Source: Flavobacteriaceae bacterium PS02334
Lineage (GTDB): Bacteria > Bacteroidota > Bacteroidia > Flavobacteriales > Flavobacteriaceae
Assembly: GCA_029959295.1 (NCBI GenBank)
Contig: JASCOH010000006.1
Span: 124,001-188,000 of the forward strand
Direction: 5' to 3'
DNA: 64,000 bases
The first letter of the stretch is position 1. The number at the start of each line of letters is the position of its first letter. Made by a program: the position numbers and the translations under genes. Below, piece after piece: positions 8,087 through 18,093 of this stretch. The notes under the pieces were generated by a model. The model was not told where the DNA came from and made no database searches. It saw nothing but the letters and a program-made list of their open reading frames with translations.

Positions 8087-8113
8087 AAAACCACTCAATT
8101 GAGTGGTTTTTTT
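8087..8113 (+). terminator. Terminator closing the accessory block
   Basis: AAAACCACTC (8087-8096), AATT, GAGTGGTTTT (8101-8110), extended by T to 8113. The core CCACTC/GAGTGG is the same as at 6841 and 47961. Confidence 0.8.
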
Positions 8114-8166
8114 ATGTCCTTTTTTTCGGTCCGTTGAACTCGGAATTTGCATCAAAATTCAATTTG

Positions 8167-8643
8167 ATGGAAACTCAAGATATTGCACAATTCGAAAGAA
8201 AAGCAGGGCAAACCGCTTCTATAATTCTTACTGCTTCTTTGCGATCTCATATCGGATCTACTTTTAAACGTAGAACTGGAGCAATGGCCAAAACCAATGT
8301 CAAGCCTCGTTACAAAGATGGTCGCCTAGATCGTTTGATCATAAATTCTCCACATTATTCTTTCAAACACCATTTTGGTTCGGTAAAAAAAGGCAAAACT
8401 ATGAGTACGCGTCGACGTGAATCTCAAATAAAAGCCTTTACTCGTCATATCGGGTCAGTGACTATTGCGGTTAAGGCTCACAAAAGAAAAGGTGGCCATG
8501 TTTCTTCTCATGTGAAAAACATAGATTACAAGGCGACAAATCATATTGCAAAATCTTTGCAAACGACTAATGCTCTTGAAAATTTAGCTACTACTTTGGC
8601 AGAAAATCGTGCTGTTTTAATCACTTCTCAAATCGACTTCTAA
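8167..8643 (+). CDS. Tail completion-like protein preceding tape measure
   Basis: 158 residues from ATG 8167; a TTG at 8134 in the same frame would add 11 residues. Strongly basic: many Lys, Arg and His in the middle, including FKRRTGAM and KTMSTRRRES. The stop overlaps the tape measure start (TAATG). A basic protein of this size directly before the tape measure resembles HK97 gp10-like tail completion proteins in length and position only; identity not proven. The equivalent in prophage B could be the gene at 53433. Confidence 0.55.
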   Translation: METQDIAQFERKAGQTASIILTASLRSHIGSTFKRRTGAMAKTNVKPRYKDGRLDRLIINSPHYSFKHHFGSVKKGKTMSTRRRESQIKAFTRHIGSVTIAVKAHKRKGGHVSSHVKNIDYKATNHIAKSLQTTNALENLATTLAENRAVLITSQIDF

Positions 8644-11600
8644 TGGCAGGTGAAAACATAAACAGGCGGTTAAATATATACATTAACGATAAGCAGATCG
8701 TAAATTCTCAGCGAGGAATTGCGAACGAAATGGCTAAAGTTAAAAATGAACTGAGAAATTTAGATAAAGGTGCTGCTGATTATAACGATCGTTTGGCTGA
8801 GCTTACTGATACTTATAGAATGCTTCGTGCGGAACATCAGGATTTCGCTAATTCCTTAAATGAAACTCCAAGCCTGTTAGGTTCTATTAAAGATGCGCTT
8901 GGACCTGTTGCTTCTGGAATCCTTACTGCTTTTTCGGTGGAGGCAATTTTTGAAAAATTTGTTGGTTCCATTAGCCAGGCAATTGAAATCATTATCGACT
9001 TTGACCAAAAGCAAGCGGATCTTGCTGCCATTATGGGTAAAAGCAGAACCGGTATTGCAAAATTAACGGCTGATGCTTTGAAATATGGAGCTTCGACGGC
9101 TTATAATTCTGCTCAAGTTTCAGAACTGCAGACAGAATTGGCTCGTCTTGGAAAAACAGAAAAAGAGATCCGCGCAATGACGGAATCTGTTTTGACCGCG
9201 GCAACTGCTTTGGAGGCGGAACTTGGACCAGCGGCAGAACTTATCGGTGGGCAATTGAATTCTTATGGTGCTGATGCTCGTGAGTCTGCAAGATATTCCG
9301 ATATCATGGCGAATTCGGTTAATATTTCTGCAACGAGTTTCGAAAGCTTGAGTACTGCTTTGCCAAAAGTATCTAAAGTTGCCTACTTGAATAATGTTTC
9401 ATTTGAAAAATTGAATGCGACTCTTGGTGTTTTGGCAGATGAAAATATTGCTGCTGAAACTGCAGGTACTGGATTTAGAAATATTTTACTTGAGTCAGCT
9501 AAGACTGGAAAGCCTTACGAAAAAATGCTTCAGCAAATCAAGAATTCAACCGATCAGAGTAAAACTGCAACTGAATTATTTGGAAAAGAAAACGCAACTG
9601 TTGCAGTTATTCTAGCAAATTCTACTCAAAAAATTAAAGACAATACTGTTGCATTGGAAAATTCTGCAGGTGCGGCCGATAAACTTGCAAAAGAAAAGAT
9701 GAATTCAATAGCCGGATCTTTAGAGCTTTTCTCTGGAGCATGGGAAGGTTTCATTTTGAACATTGAAAAAGGTGACGGTATCATTGGAAAAGCAATTAAA
9801 GGAGTAATCGATATGGGAGCCGGTCTTTTGGGATTGATTACGCCTACGCGCCAACTTTCTGATGAATTGAAAGAAGAGCAATTTAATTTGAACATGTTGG
9901 TTCAAAAAATTCAGTCTTCAAATACTACCAATGAAGAAAGAAAACGTCTTCTTCAGGAATTGAAATCAGAATATCCTGCCTTTAACAAATACTTGGATGT
10001 TGAAAATGCAACTACGGCTCAAATTTGGGAAGCGCTTAGAAGGGTTAATGAAGAATATGTTAAGAGAATTGCTTTGCAAGGTCAAGTTGAAAGAGTTGAA
10101 AAAGCTTCAGGAAAAGTTGCTGAGAAAATATTAAAACAACAGGAGAAACTATTTAAGATTTCTCAAGAATTGACAAAATACAATCTGAATTATAAGCTTA
10201 ATGTTCAGATTGACGAAGGTAATTTAGTCGGTTCTGCTAAGAAAATGCGTGAAGTTCTTCAGAAGCGTGGCGGGGTTATGGAGGAAGGTGCTTCTGATGT
10301 GATTTTGAGCATGATTAAAAATTTAGGTCAAATTAATGGAGAAATAAAAAGCCTGCAGGGAGATCTCGACGAGGAAATGAAAAAACAGCAATTCATGGAG
10401 AAATCTTTGAATATTCAGACCGAAGCTCAGCGTGCTGATAATGATGCCATCAAAGAAAAAATCAAGCTTCGAGAAGAATTGATTAAACAGGCTCGGGAAA
10501 TGGGAATGAAAGATCCTGAGAAAAAAACTTATGATGAGTTAAAGCGTTGGATTGAGCTTGAGAAAGAAAGGCGAATGTACACTGATGAAATGTCTGAAGA
10601 AGATAAAAAGAAATTAGCGAAAGCGATTGCTGATGCTAAAAAACATGCTGAAGATCTTTTGAAAACTGAACAGGATTTGCAGAAAAAACTCTTAGAAGCT
10701 AAAAGAAGCGGTCAAGATTTAGCAAATGAAAGCCTAAAAGATGGTTATGATCGCGAGCGCACACTTTTAAATCAGGATTACGATCGTAAAATCGAAGATG
10801 CAAAAAATAATATAGCAAAAGAAGATCAGGAAATTGCCAAATTAAGAAAAGCTATTGCTGATAAATCGACTTCTCAGGTTGACCGGACTTCGTTTAAAAA
10901 GCAAATGGAAACGAGAAAACAGATTGCTCGTGAAATGGACGCGACACTTCTTTCTTTAGAGCAAACTCGAAATTTAAAACTTGCTGCTCTCCAGGAGAAA
11001 TATTTAGATCTGGAATTCAAAAAACAGGAAGAGGCAAATGCTCGAGAAGTTGCAGAACTGCAAAACAAGCAAAATATTGAGTTGTCTGCAATTATTAGTC
11101 TTAAACAAGCCAAGGAGCTTTTAGATGATAGTCTTAGTGAAAAAGAGCTTTTCAAAATTAAAACTCTTGAAGATGCCAAAAAGAAAATAAAGGAGCAATA
11201 CCTGAAAGAACAATATACGCTTCAGGAAAAGCAACTTATTGATTTGATGGCACGCGTTCAGGAAATTTTTAATACAGAAAATGACAATGAAATTCAGCTT
11301 ATTTCGCCAGAGAAACGAGACGAGCTTTTAAAATTCTTAGATGAATTAGCACTTAAGTTGTCATCTCTCGGTGTTAATAAGGCAGAACTTAAGCCCGATT
11401 CGACTGGTGCTGAAAAAACGGCTTATAGTGGTCTAGACATTCTAGGTTTTACGACTGAAGAATGGGAAGCGGCATTTAATGCGCTTGATACGTTTGAAGG
11501 AAAGCTGAAAGCAATTAAAATGGTAACGGAGTCAATGGGTAAGGCTTTCGGTTCTTTCTTTGATTTTTTAGATGCTCGAGATGCAAGGTCGTTGCAAAAA

Positions 11601-12314
11601 TACCAGGGCGGAATTGATAGGAGAAAAAAAGAGCAGCAAACTCTTTTGGATAAAGGTTATATCAGTCAAGAAGTCTATTCAGCAAGAATTGAGAAGCTTG
11701 ATGCTGAAATGGCTAAAAAGAAAGCCGAAATTGAATATAAAGAGGCGAAAAGAAGAAAAATTTTATCTCTTGCTCAAGCTGTTATTTCAACAGCTCAAGG
11801 TGTGGCAGCTGCTTTATCTGGTCCGCCACCAACGAGTTATATTTTCGCAGGAATTACGGCCGCAATGGGTGCTTTGGAAATCGCAACAATTGCTTCTACA
11901 CCTTTGCCATCAAGAAGCGGATTTAAAAAAGGAGGTTATACCGGTGACGGTTCTGCAGATACTGAAGCGGGTCCGGTTCATAAAGGAGAATATGTTATTC
12001 CTAAAAATGTTCTTTTCGATAAAGATCCCGTGATGCCTCATATTGTAGGGTATGTGGAGGCGAAAAGAACTGGGAAAAAACCAACATTTGATTTCCCTGA
12101 AGACAATCCGGAAGAAAAAGGAAATGCAAGCGCTGGAGATAGTTCTGCTTTGACTCTGCTTTGCGTTCAGGCTTTAGATCGAAATTCAGCAATCTTGGAA
12201 AAAATTGAAGAAAACGGCATGATTGCGTATGTCGAATTAGATATTAAAACCGCCAAAAAAATAAGAACAAAAATCAAAGAATTAGAAACAATTGAAAATA
12301 CATCTAAAAAATGA
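8643..12314 (+). CDS. Tail tape measure protein (prophage A)
   Basis: 1223 residues. The N-terminal 100 residues are helical, followed by a hydrophobic region with a TP901-1-type tape-measure core (about residues 110-380; GKSRTGIAKL, LARLGKTEKEI). Then comes a long charged coiled-coil of about 500 residues rich in Lys and Glu. Near the C-terminus is a hydrophobic stretch (about 1040-1090; AQAVISTAQGVAAALSG) and a Gly-rich end with HKGEYVIPK. The protein sets tail length and is injected with DNA. Its length predicts a long flexible tail; no sheath gene is seen, so siphovirus morphology is likely. Confidence 0.85.
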   Translation: MAGENINRRLNIYINDKQIVNSQRGIANEMAKVKNELRNLDKGAADYNDRLAELTDTYRMLRAEHQDFANSLNETPSLLGSIKDALGPVASGILTAFSVEAIFEKFVGSISQAIEIIIDFDQKQADLAAIMGKSRTGIAKLTADALKYGASTAYNSAQVSELQTELARLGKTEKEIRAMTESVLTAATALEAELGPAAELIGGQLNSYGADARESARYSDIMANSVNISATSFESLSTALPKVSKVAYLNNVSFEKLNATLGVLADENIAAETAGTGFRNILLESAKTGKPYEKMLQQIKNSTDQSKTATELFGKENATVAVILANSTQKIKDNTVALENSAGAADKLAKEKMNSIAGSLELFSGAWEGFILNIEKGDGIIGKAIKGVIDMGAGLLGLITPTRQLSDELKEEQFNLNMLVQKIQSSNTTNEERKRLLQELKSEYPAFNKYLDVENATTAQIWEALRRVNEEYVKRIALQGQVERVEKASGKVAEKILKQQEKLFKISQELTKYNLNYKLNVQIDEGNLVGSAKKMREVLQKRGGVMEEGASDVILSMIKNLGQINGEIKSLQGDLDEEMKKQQFMEKSLNIQTEAQRADNDAIKEKIKLREELIKQAREMGMKDPEKKTYDELKRWIELEKERRMYTDEMSEEDKKKLAKAIADAKKHAEDLLKTEQDLQKKLLEAKRSGQDLANESLKDGYDRERTLLNQDYDRKIEDAKNNIAKEDQEIAKLRKAIADKSTSQVDRTSFKKQMETRKQIAREMDATLLSLEQTRNLKLAALQEKYLDLEFKKQEEANAREVAELQNKQNIELSAIISLKQAKELLDDSLSEKELFKIKTLEDAKKKIKEQYLKEQYTLQEKQLIDLMARVQEIFNTENDNEIQLISPEKRDELLKFLDELALKLSSLGVNKAELKPDSTGAEKTAYSGLDILGFTTEEWEAAFNALDTFEGKLKAIKMVTESMGKAFGSFFDFLDARDARSLQKYQGGIDRRKKEQQTLLDKGYISQEVYSARIEKLDAEMAKKKAEIEYKEAKRRKILSLAQAVISTAQGVAAALSGPPPTSYIFAGITAAMGALEIATIASTPLPSRSGFKKGGYTGDGSADTEAGPVHKGEYVIPKNVLFDKDPVMPHIVGYVEAKRTGKKPTFDFPEDNPEEKGNASAGDSSALTLLCVQALDRNSAILEKIEENGMIAYVELDIKTAKKIRTKIKELETIENTSKK

Positions 12315-12724
12315 AACAACCGGTTTACTACTTGAAATTTACAGAAAATGCAATTTTCACTGATGCAAAATTGAATATTTTCTTCAATCAGCTTTACACT
12401 TTTTTAATGAATTCCTTGACGGAATCAGAAGTCGATCATGAATTTCTGATTGATGGATATGTTGCTTTGATTCTTCAGAATTCGGTTGATTCTAAAGCTT
12501 CTGCTGATTTAAGATTTTCAACTTCCTCAAAAAACATTTTCAATCTTTTGAAATCGTCAATGAGTTCATTGCCTGTTTCTGAATTTGAAATTGGAGAAGG
12601 AGAAATAAGGCTTCGTTTTGCACAAAAATTAATAACTATTGCATTTAATAGCAATGTAATGAATAGGGTTGATGTCGATGGAATGGGAGTCAGAGACAAA
12701 TCAGAAATAATTAAAACAAAATAG
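12311..12724 (+). CDS. Small tail protein after tape measure
   Basis: 137 residues, no membrane segment. It overlaps the tape measure stop by 4 nt and ends 1 nt before the next gene. Mixed alpha/beta with a Ser-rich centre. It could be a tail-tip assembly protein by position. Not recognised. Confidence 0.5.
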   Translation: MKQPVYYLKFTENAIFTDAKLNIFFNQLYTFLMNSLTESEVDHEFLIDGYVALILQNSVDSKASADLRFSTSSKNIFNLLKSSMSSLPVSEFEIGEGEIRLRFAQKLITIAFNSNVMNRVDVDGMGVRDKSEIIKTK

Positions 12725-12725
12725 T

Positions 12726-14963
12726 ATGCCAATTACTTTAGATGATAATAATGGGGTTTTATACCAAATTCCAACAATCAATTCCGATAATTGGAAGTTG
12801 AGCCCTCCAATGTTTTTTTTCTATTGGATAAATTCTCGTCCAATTCCAACAGATTTCACCAATACAATTTTATATCCGAGATATGATGAAATTGCCGATT
12901 TTGATGACTTTACTGACTGGAAGTTTGAAACTTCCATTATTTGTAATTCGCCGGCACCGTTTGTTCAAGTAGAATTTGGAGATTCTCACATTTCTAATCT
13001 CGGAGCTCCGGTAAATTCAAACGGCGCTTTTTATGAAAAAGTAATCAATTTCAATTTCAGTCAAGCAACTTATTTGCTGTCTGAAGGGCAATATTTAGGG
13101 AATGTAAAATATAAGGTTACGGCTTTCAATCCAAATTCTGGAGTAAGAGAATTGATATCAGAAAAAATAATGGTAATTGAATTTTGGTCAAACAATTACA
13201 CTTTTTTGATAGAACCGCCGATTGCAGTCGTATACCAAAATCGTGTGTTTACATTTACTTCTGGAGGTTCTCCAGAAGCTTTGAATTTCAATTATAATTT
13301 GAATGGATCTATTCCTCCAGGAGAAGAAATTTACTATTTTGTGTTACCTCGATCTGATTTCGATTGGACTGCTACAGATAATTATAATAATGGTCTTGGA
13401 CTAATGTATCCTATTCATCCATACTATTCAAAAGTTGTGGCCACATTTGACAATGGCATTACCGGTTTTGCCGTTGGCCAATATCCTTATACTTTATCGC
13501 TTAATAATTTCCATGTTCCAAAGATGTTGATTCCTGTGATTTTGAACGTTTCTGATGAAGCAATAAGCGCATTTGAAGTATCGCCAAATCCAATTGAATT
13601 TGATATAAATATTGGAGTTTCATCACCACAACCAAAAGTAGTAAGTATTGTTTCAGCATTGCCTTGGCTAATTTCAAGCGCTTTGCCAAATTGGTTACAA
13701 GTCTCGGTTTTTAATGGTTCTGGGAACGCTACATTGCTTTTGACAATTGTGATTTATGAGGAAATGATTGCAGGGATTTATAATTACAACTTGGTTTTTG
13801 TGTCTGGAATAGAAACTTTGACCGTTCCAGTTGTTTTAGATCTGAAATTTTTTATACAAAATCCATTTGCTTCAGGAAAGCTTTTTTTTACTGAAAATCT
13901 TGATTTCATAAACTTTAAATCAGAGCTTCAAAATACTTTTATCGATTTAAATGTAGATATCAAACTTTTTAAATTGAATACATACGAGCCAGTTATTTAT
14001 AATAGAAAGTATAATATTCCGCTTTATAAAGGGATTGGTGAGTTTCATCCAGGAACCGTGATTCATGATCTGTTTGAAAAAGCAGAATCGTTAGATGAGA
14101 TTGTCCCGGTTTTGGAAGGTAGCTATTCCAGAACGCAGTACAAGCCTGCTGAAATTTCTATCACTTATCTGGAGAAAACTTATCCTGGTACTTTTTATCT
14201 GGATGAATATTTGGGCAAAGGAACTATTCCTGCTTTTAGAATGGCTAAAGGAAAAAAACCATTTATAACAAGTTCTCAACTTTCTTTACTGACAGTTGGC
14301 CAACAGGAGTTTATGCGAATTTCTCCGCAATCACCTTTATGCATTTCTTTTTCACACTTTGGCACGCCCCAAATTATCGTTAAAAAAAATAATGTAAAAA
14401 TTGAAGATATTATTATACCGGCGTTTCCGGAAGATAATTCAGAAAGAAAAGTATTATACTCCTTTTTTAGATTTTTGAATGATCTAAAGCCTGGAGATGT
14501 AATTGAAGTTATGATCGTTTCTGCTTTAGAGACGAGAACTCAGCGATATCTTGTTTTTCATCCCGGCAAGGAAAGTACTTTTTTTATTTTCTTGAACAAT
14601 AATGATCTGCCAGAATTTGTAGAATTGACTGGACGTCGCAGAATCAGCTCAAAATATGCTCATAAGCTGAATTCAAAATTCAAGAAGCTTTATTCTTATG
14701 AATCAAAAGTCGATACCGATAATGTGCAAGGAATGATCGTTAATTCTGGCCAGTTGCTTCCTAGCGATCATGTCTTACTGGATGCACTAATCAAAAGTAA
14801 ATCGGTTTGGTGTAGCTTGGATGATTCTTCAGGACCTTATTTTATGGTTGATGCCACAAATAGTGAAATACAGAATCAAGATACTGACTCTGGAGAAATC
14901 AGTTTAAACATTGAATTTAATATTTTAGAAAACTCAAATGATATACTTTATCCTAGACAATAA
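12726..14963 (+). CDS. Large distal tail protein with Ig-like domains
   Basis: 745 residues. The first 400 are beta-strand-rich and aromatic, with at least one BACON/Ig-like repeat-like stretch near residues 280-375 (phrases SPNPIEFDINIGVSSPQP and ALPNWLQVSVFNGSGNATL). The C-terminal part has a more globular character. BACON-type domains are frequent in Bacteroidota phage and surface proteins and may bind glycans or mucin-like surfaces. Probably part of the distal tail or adhesion structure. It overlaps the next gene by 26 nt. Confidence 0.55.
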   Translation: MPITLDDNNGVLYQIPTINSDNWKLSPPMFFFYWINSRPIPTDFTNTILYPRYDEIADFDDFTDWKFETSIICNSPAPFVQVEFGDSHISNLGAPVNSNGAFYEKVINFNFSQATYLLSEGQYLGNVKYKVTAFNPNSGVRELISEKIMVIEFWSNNYTFLIEPPIAVVYQNRVFTFTSGGSPEALNFNYNLNGSIPPGEEIYYFVLPRSDFDWTATDNYNNGLGLMYPIHPYYSKVVATFDNGITGFAVGQYPYTLSLNNFHVPKMLIPVILNVSDEAISAFEVSPNPIEFDINIGVSSPQPKVVSIVSALPWLISSALPNWLQVSVFNGSGNATLLLTIVIYEEMIAGIYNYNLVFVSGIETLTVPVVLDLKFFIQNPFASGKLFFTENLDFINFKSELQNTFIDLNVDIKLFKLNTYEPVIYNRKYNIPLYKGIGEFHPGTVIHDLFEKAESLDEIVPVLEGSYSRTQYKPAEISITYLEKTYPGTFYLDEYLGKGTIPAFRMAKGKKPFITSSQLSLLTVGQQEFMRISPQSPLCISFSHFGTPQIIVKKNNVKIEDIIIPAFPEDNSERKVLYSFFRFLNDLKPGDVIEVMIVSALETRTQRYLVFHPGKESTFFIFLNNNDLPEFVELTGRRRISSKYAHKLNSKFKKLYSYESKVDTDNVQGMIVNSGQLLPSDHVLLDALIKSKSVWCSLDDSSGPYFMVDATNSEIQNQDTDSGEISLNIEFNILENSNDILYPRQ

Positions 14964-16818
14964 CGAGAAGATTGAGCTTACACATAGAAAAATCACTTTT
15001 ACAGAAACAAACTCCTGGTTCGAATCTGAATTTAAATCTGAATTTTCTTTTCCTTTTGAAATGCGAAAAGAAGATTTTGTAAAAGTCAGCGATTTCTCAA
15101 ATTATCTTTCTGCAGGTTCAAAAACTCAATTCAAGGGAAAGCTCTATCGCGATGGCGATCTTATTGATGCTACGCTGAAAATTCAGCAGCAAAAAGGGAA
15201 TGTGATATCGGGTATTATTTTCGCAGGAATGGAAGCGTTTCCGAATTTTGATAAAGACTTGAAAGATTTGCCTTTGGATAAGTTCAATGTCGCAGATTTA
15301 AAAGCTCATGCGCTGATAACTATTAGAAAAGATTATCCAGAAGTGAGCCATCAATTTCCAATGATTCACACTGACAAATACGATCCAGCTTCAGATGAAT
15401 TTCACGGTTTTGGAAAATTTTACAATAATTATTCCGAAGGTGAATTTAGAACCAATATTGTACAGTCTGAATCTAATATAGATCTGATCCGAAATATAAT
15501 GCAACCGTTTCCTTATTTGATGCATGTGGTCAAAGCGGGAATAGCTGATGCAGGTTATGAATTGGCAGGTGATATTTTGGAGATTGAAGATTTTAAAAAA
15601 GCGCTAATTTTTAGAGATGGCAGTTATTTTAAAAGTACGACCACAGAGAATATTCCATTTGTTTTGAAAATTAATGAGTGGAGTAGGATTTCTTATATTC
15701 TTGCGGGGCGTGAACATGTGGAATTTAATAAAGATTTAGTAATTGATCGTAAAGGCAATTATTTGATTTTTGGCACAATTTTCAACGTGATGATGAGAAA
15801 CGTTCTTTCATGGCGATCAGATTTGCAGTTGCAATTAAAGCATGTTCGAAATGGGGTTGAAACTATGCTTTTTTCGCGAGATAGAATTCATGGCGGTTCT
15901 GGCGATGGCGCTATTGTCCAAATGTGGAATTTTGATATTGAGATACCAATTTCTATAGAGCCAGGTGATATCATTCGGTTATGGAAAATTGAAGTGAGGC
16001 GTGATGTAGTTCCAGTTCGAGCACCAGACTATCCTGAAGCTTGCTCTTTAGAAATTATTCCTTTAAGATATCTCAATGCCGATGGTTCTCCAATCGTTTC
16101 CGTGTTAGATTTGAACGAAGTAGATTTAACGAGAGTTGTTCCGGATATGAAATTTGGCGAACTGATATCCAATTTGAGAGCTGCTAAAAATTTAGATTTG
16201 ACTATTTCAGGAAATACGGTTTATATGAATTTTATCCAGGATCAATTAAATAGAAATTCTGCTATAGATCTATCTGATTTTGACATTGAGGAGCCTCTCA
16301 GGACTTTTCACGATGAGAGGAGTTACGAGCTCTCATTTTCTGACGGTAATAAGGATTCTCAATATCCTTATGATTCGGTATTTGTACAAAAAGATTTAGT
16401 GGCGACTTCGAATTATAGGATTAATAAAAATACTACCGAATTAAAGCTTGATTTTTTACCATATCCGACAATTGTCAGAAATGGTATTTCTACTTCTTTT
16501 GCTTTCGATGATGAACCTAGCAAGCTTAGGCTTGTTTTCTATAATTCGTCAATTGATGGCCCACCGGTAACGTTTAATAATTTAAATATGACTATTGCTG
16601 CCATTTATCAGCAATGCTATGCAAATTGGATTAATTTTTTAGTGAACTCAATCGGCTATCAGTGGGACTTTATTATTTCCGTTGAGAAATTCAAGTCCAT
16701 AGTAATTCAGTCGCTTATTTATTCTTACTCAAATTTCCATGTTTTTACAGAAATTGAAAAGGAAAGGATCAGCAGATTGTCCTGGCGCGTTTCTGCAAAA
16801 TCAGAATCTTTAATCTGA
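14938..16818 (+). CDS. Distal tail protein, last late gene of prophage A
   Basis: 626 residues, mixed alpha/beta. An N-terminal domain of about 120 residues begins with a short beta hairpin and the block SEFSFPFEMRKEDF. The layout resembles the tail-hub-like gene at 59417 in prophage B (both follow the tape measure region and are about 600-750 residues), but no clear sequence match is seen by eye. Its stop overlaps the integrase stop by 9 bp on the other strand, without a terminator between them. Confidence 0.55.
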   Translation: MIYFILDNNEKIELTHRKITFTETNSWFESEFKSEFSFPFEMRKEDFVKVSDFSNYLSAGSKTQFKGKLYRDGDLIDATLKIQQQKGNVISGIIFAGMEAFPNFDKDLKDLPLDKFNVADLKAHALITIRKDYPEVSHQFPMIHTDKYDPASDEFHGFGKFYNNYSEGEFRTNIVQSESNIDLIRNIMQPFPYLMHVVKAGIADAGYELAGDILEIEDFKKALIFRDGSYFKSTTTENIPFVLKINEWSRISYILAGREHVEFNKDLVIDRKGNYLIFGTIFNVMMRNVLSWRSDLQLQLKHVRNGVETMLFSRDRIHGGSGDGAIVQMWNFDIEIPISIEPGDIIRLWKIEVRRDVVPVRAPDYPEACSLEIIPLRYLNADGSPIVSVLDLNEVDLTRVVPDMKFGELISNLRAAKNLDLTISGNTVYMNFIQDQLNRNSAIDLSDFDIEEPLRTFHDERSYELSFSDGNKDSQYPYDSVFVQKDLVATSNYRINKNTTELKLDFLPYPTIVRNGISTSFAFDDEPSKLRLVFYNSSIDGPPVTFNNLNMTIAAIYQQCYANWINFLVNSIGYQWDFIISVEKFKSIVIQSLIYSYSNFHVFTEIEKERISRLSWRVSAKSESLI

Positions 16819-18021
16819 TTCCATATCCATATTATCAAGGAGCATGATTTCACGATCCTGATCTTCCTGGACAATTTTCACATAGATCATTGTTTCTTGG
16901 ATATCACTATGGCCCAGTATTTTCTGCAATACTGTCACATCGCCACCTTGCCTAATAAAATTGGTGGCGAATGTGTGACGGCCAACGTGAAAAGTGACCA
17001 CTTTGTTAATGCGTACTTGTGATGCGCACTCTTTCAATTTTTTATTAATTGTCTGTTCAGCAATTGGAACATCAAATAAATCTGGACGTTTAGCCATGAT
17101 CTTAATGGCGTAAGTACTGAGTTTTACATTCTGATTTTTATTTGTTTTGATTGAAGTAAATTTCAGAGCTCCGTTTACTACTTTGCTCGAAGTCATTTGC
17201 AACGCATCACTGATTCTTATTCCCGTAAAACAGGAAACAAGAAAAAGTCCTAAGGGAATTTCATGATTTTCTCTAAGGAATTCTGAAAAATAATATTTAT
17301 ATAGTTTTTTCACTTCATCAGCAAGCAGGTATTCTCGGTTGCCGTTTGTTGATCCCACTTTGATCTGTTTCATTTCTATTGGTATTACAATTCCTGAATC
17401 AAGCGCCTTTCCAATGTATTTTTTTATGCAGGCTAAATCTGTATTTATTGTAGTGTCTTTTCTTCCTTTCGTTCTTGAGAATTTAATATAATTCATGATC
17501 ATGTTGATGTCTAGGTCAGCAAAAAGAATTTTAGACTTAAATATTCTTAGATTTTTAAGTACCGATTTTTGTTTTTTAATAGTATTCGGATGAAGGTTTT
17601 CTGGATTCTCCTTTACTAAATAATCATAGAAAGTTATAAAATCGATTCTTGGTATTCCATTATTAAATTCATCTAGAAACTTATCCATCGTTAGCATTTT
17701 TTTAGCTAAAAAGAAATAAGTTTTTATAGCAGTTATTTTGGAATCAATATTATCCAGGATTAAATTAAGTCCTACGTCTTTTTCTGTTTTTCCAGTCGTG
17801 CGTTGTGATTTTTTGTCCCACTCGCTTGCCTTTGTTTCAAGTTCTAGCGAAATTCTCTCTCGATGACCTATAGTTATGTGTAGAATTATAGGCGAAAAGC
17901 CTTTTTTGTTAATGTATTTTCGAAGTACAAAATCGTATTTCATTGGCACAAATATTTTTTTTGTGTCAACTTGTGTGTCAAAAATGGATGGAAGTGGTGT
18001 CAGAATTCTCATTTCTTTCAA
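16810..18021 (-). CDS. Tyrosine recombinase integrase
   Basis: 403 residues. N-terminal arm-binding domain (about 25-75), SAM-like core-binding domain (about 100-210) and C-terminal catalytic domain. Visible catalytic residues: Arg269 (TGIRISDAL), His345 and Arg348 (HVGRHT), His371 (GHSDI) and the nucleophile Tyr380 (MIYVK). The start may be at 18021 or at an ATG three codons in. The 5' end faces the tRNA-Phe fragment at 18094, the usual position for an integrase next to its attachment site. It is convergent with the tail gene and therefore assigned to prophage A. Confidence 0.9.
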   Translation of the reverse strand: MKEMRILTPLPSIFDTQVDTKKIFVPMKYDFVLRKYINKKGFSPIILHITIGHRERISLELETKASEWDKKSQRTTGKTEKDVGLNLILDNIDSKITAIKTYFFLAKKMLTMDKFLDEFNNGIPRIDFITFYDYLVKENPENLHPNTIKKQKSVLKNLRIFKSKILFADLDINMIMNYIKFSRTKGRKDTTINTDLACIKKYIGKALDSGIVIPIEMKQIKVGSTNGNREYLLADEVKKLYKYYFSEFLRENHEIPLGLFLVSCFTGIRISDALQMTSSKVVNGALKFTSIKTNKNQNVKLSTYAIKIMAKRPDLFDVPIAEQTINKKLKECASQVRINKVVTFHVGRHTFATNFIRQGGDVTVLQKILGHSDIQETMIYVKIVQEDQDREIMLLDNMDMESD

Positions 18022-18032
18022 ATTGAATTAAT

Positions 18033-18080
18033 AGAAAAAGCGCATAGTTACAGGTGTTTAATCTGTTTTGCTATGCGCTT
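18033..18080 (-). terminator. Terminator downstream of the tRNA-Phe fragment
   Basis: AAGCGCATAG (18038-18047) and CTATGCGCTT (18071-18080) form 10-bp arms with a 23-nt spacer. On the minus strand the distal arm runs into TTTTT. It lies just downstream of the tRNA 3' end and upstream of the integrase, so it probably separates tRNA and integrase transcription. Confidence 0.55.
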
Positions 18081-18093
18081 GAGAATTTAAAAG

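Noticed and set aside
11572-12033. Long alternative frame inside the prophage A tape measure
   Set aside because: Composition is dominated by Lys/Leu/Gln from a shifted frame of a coiled-coil; the overlapping tape measure frame is well supported.
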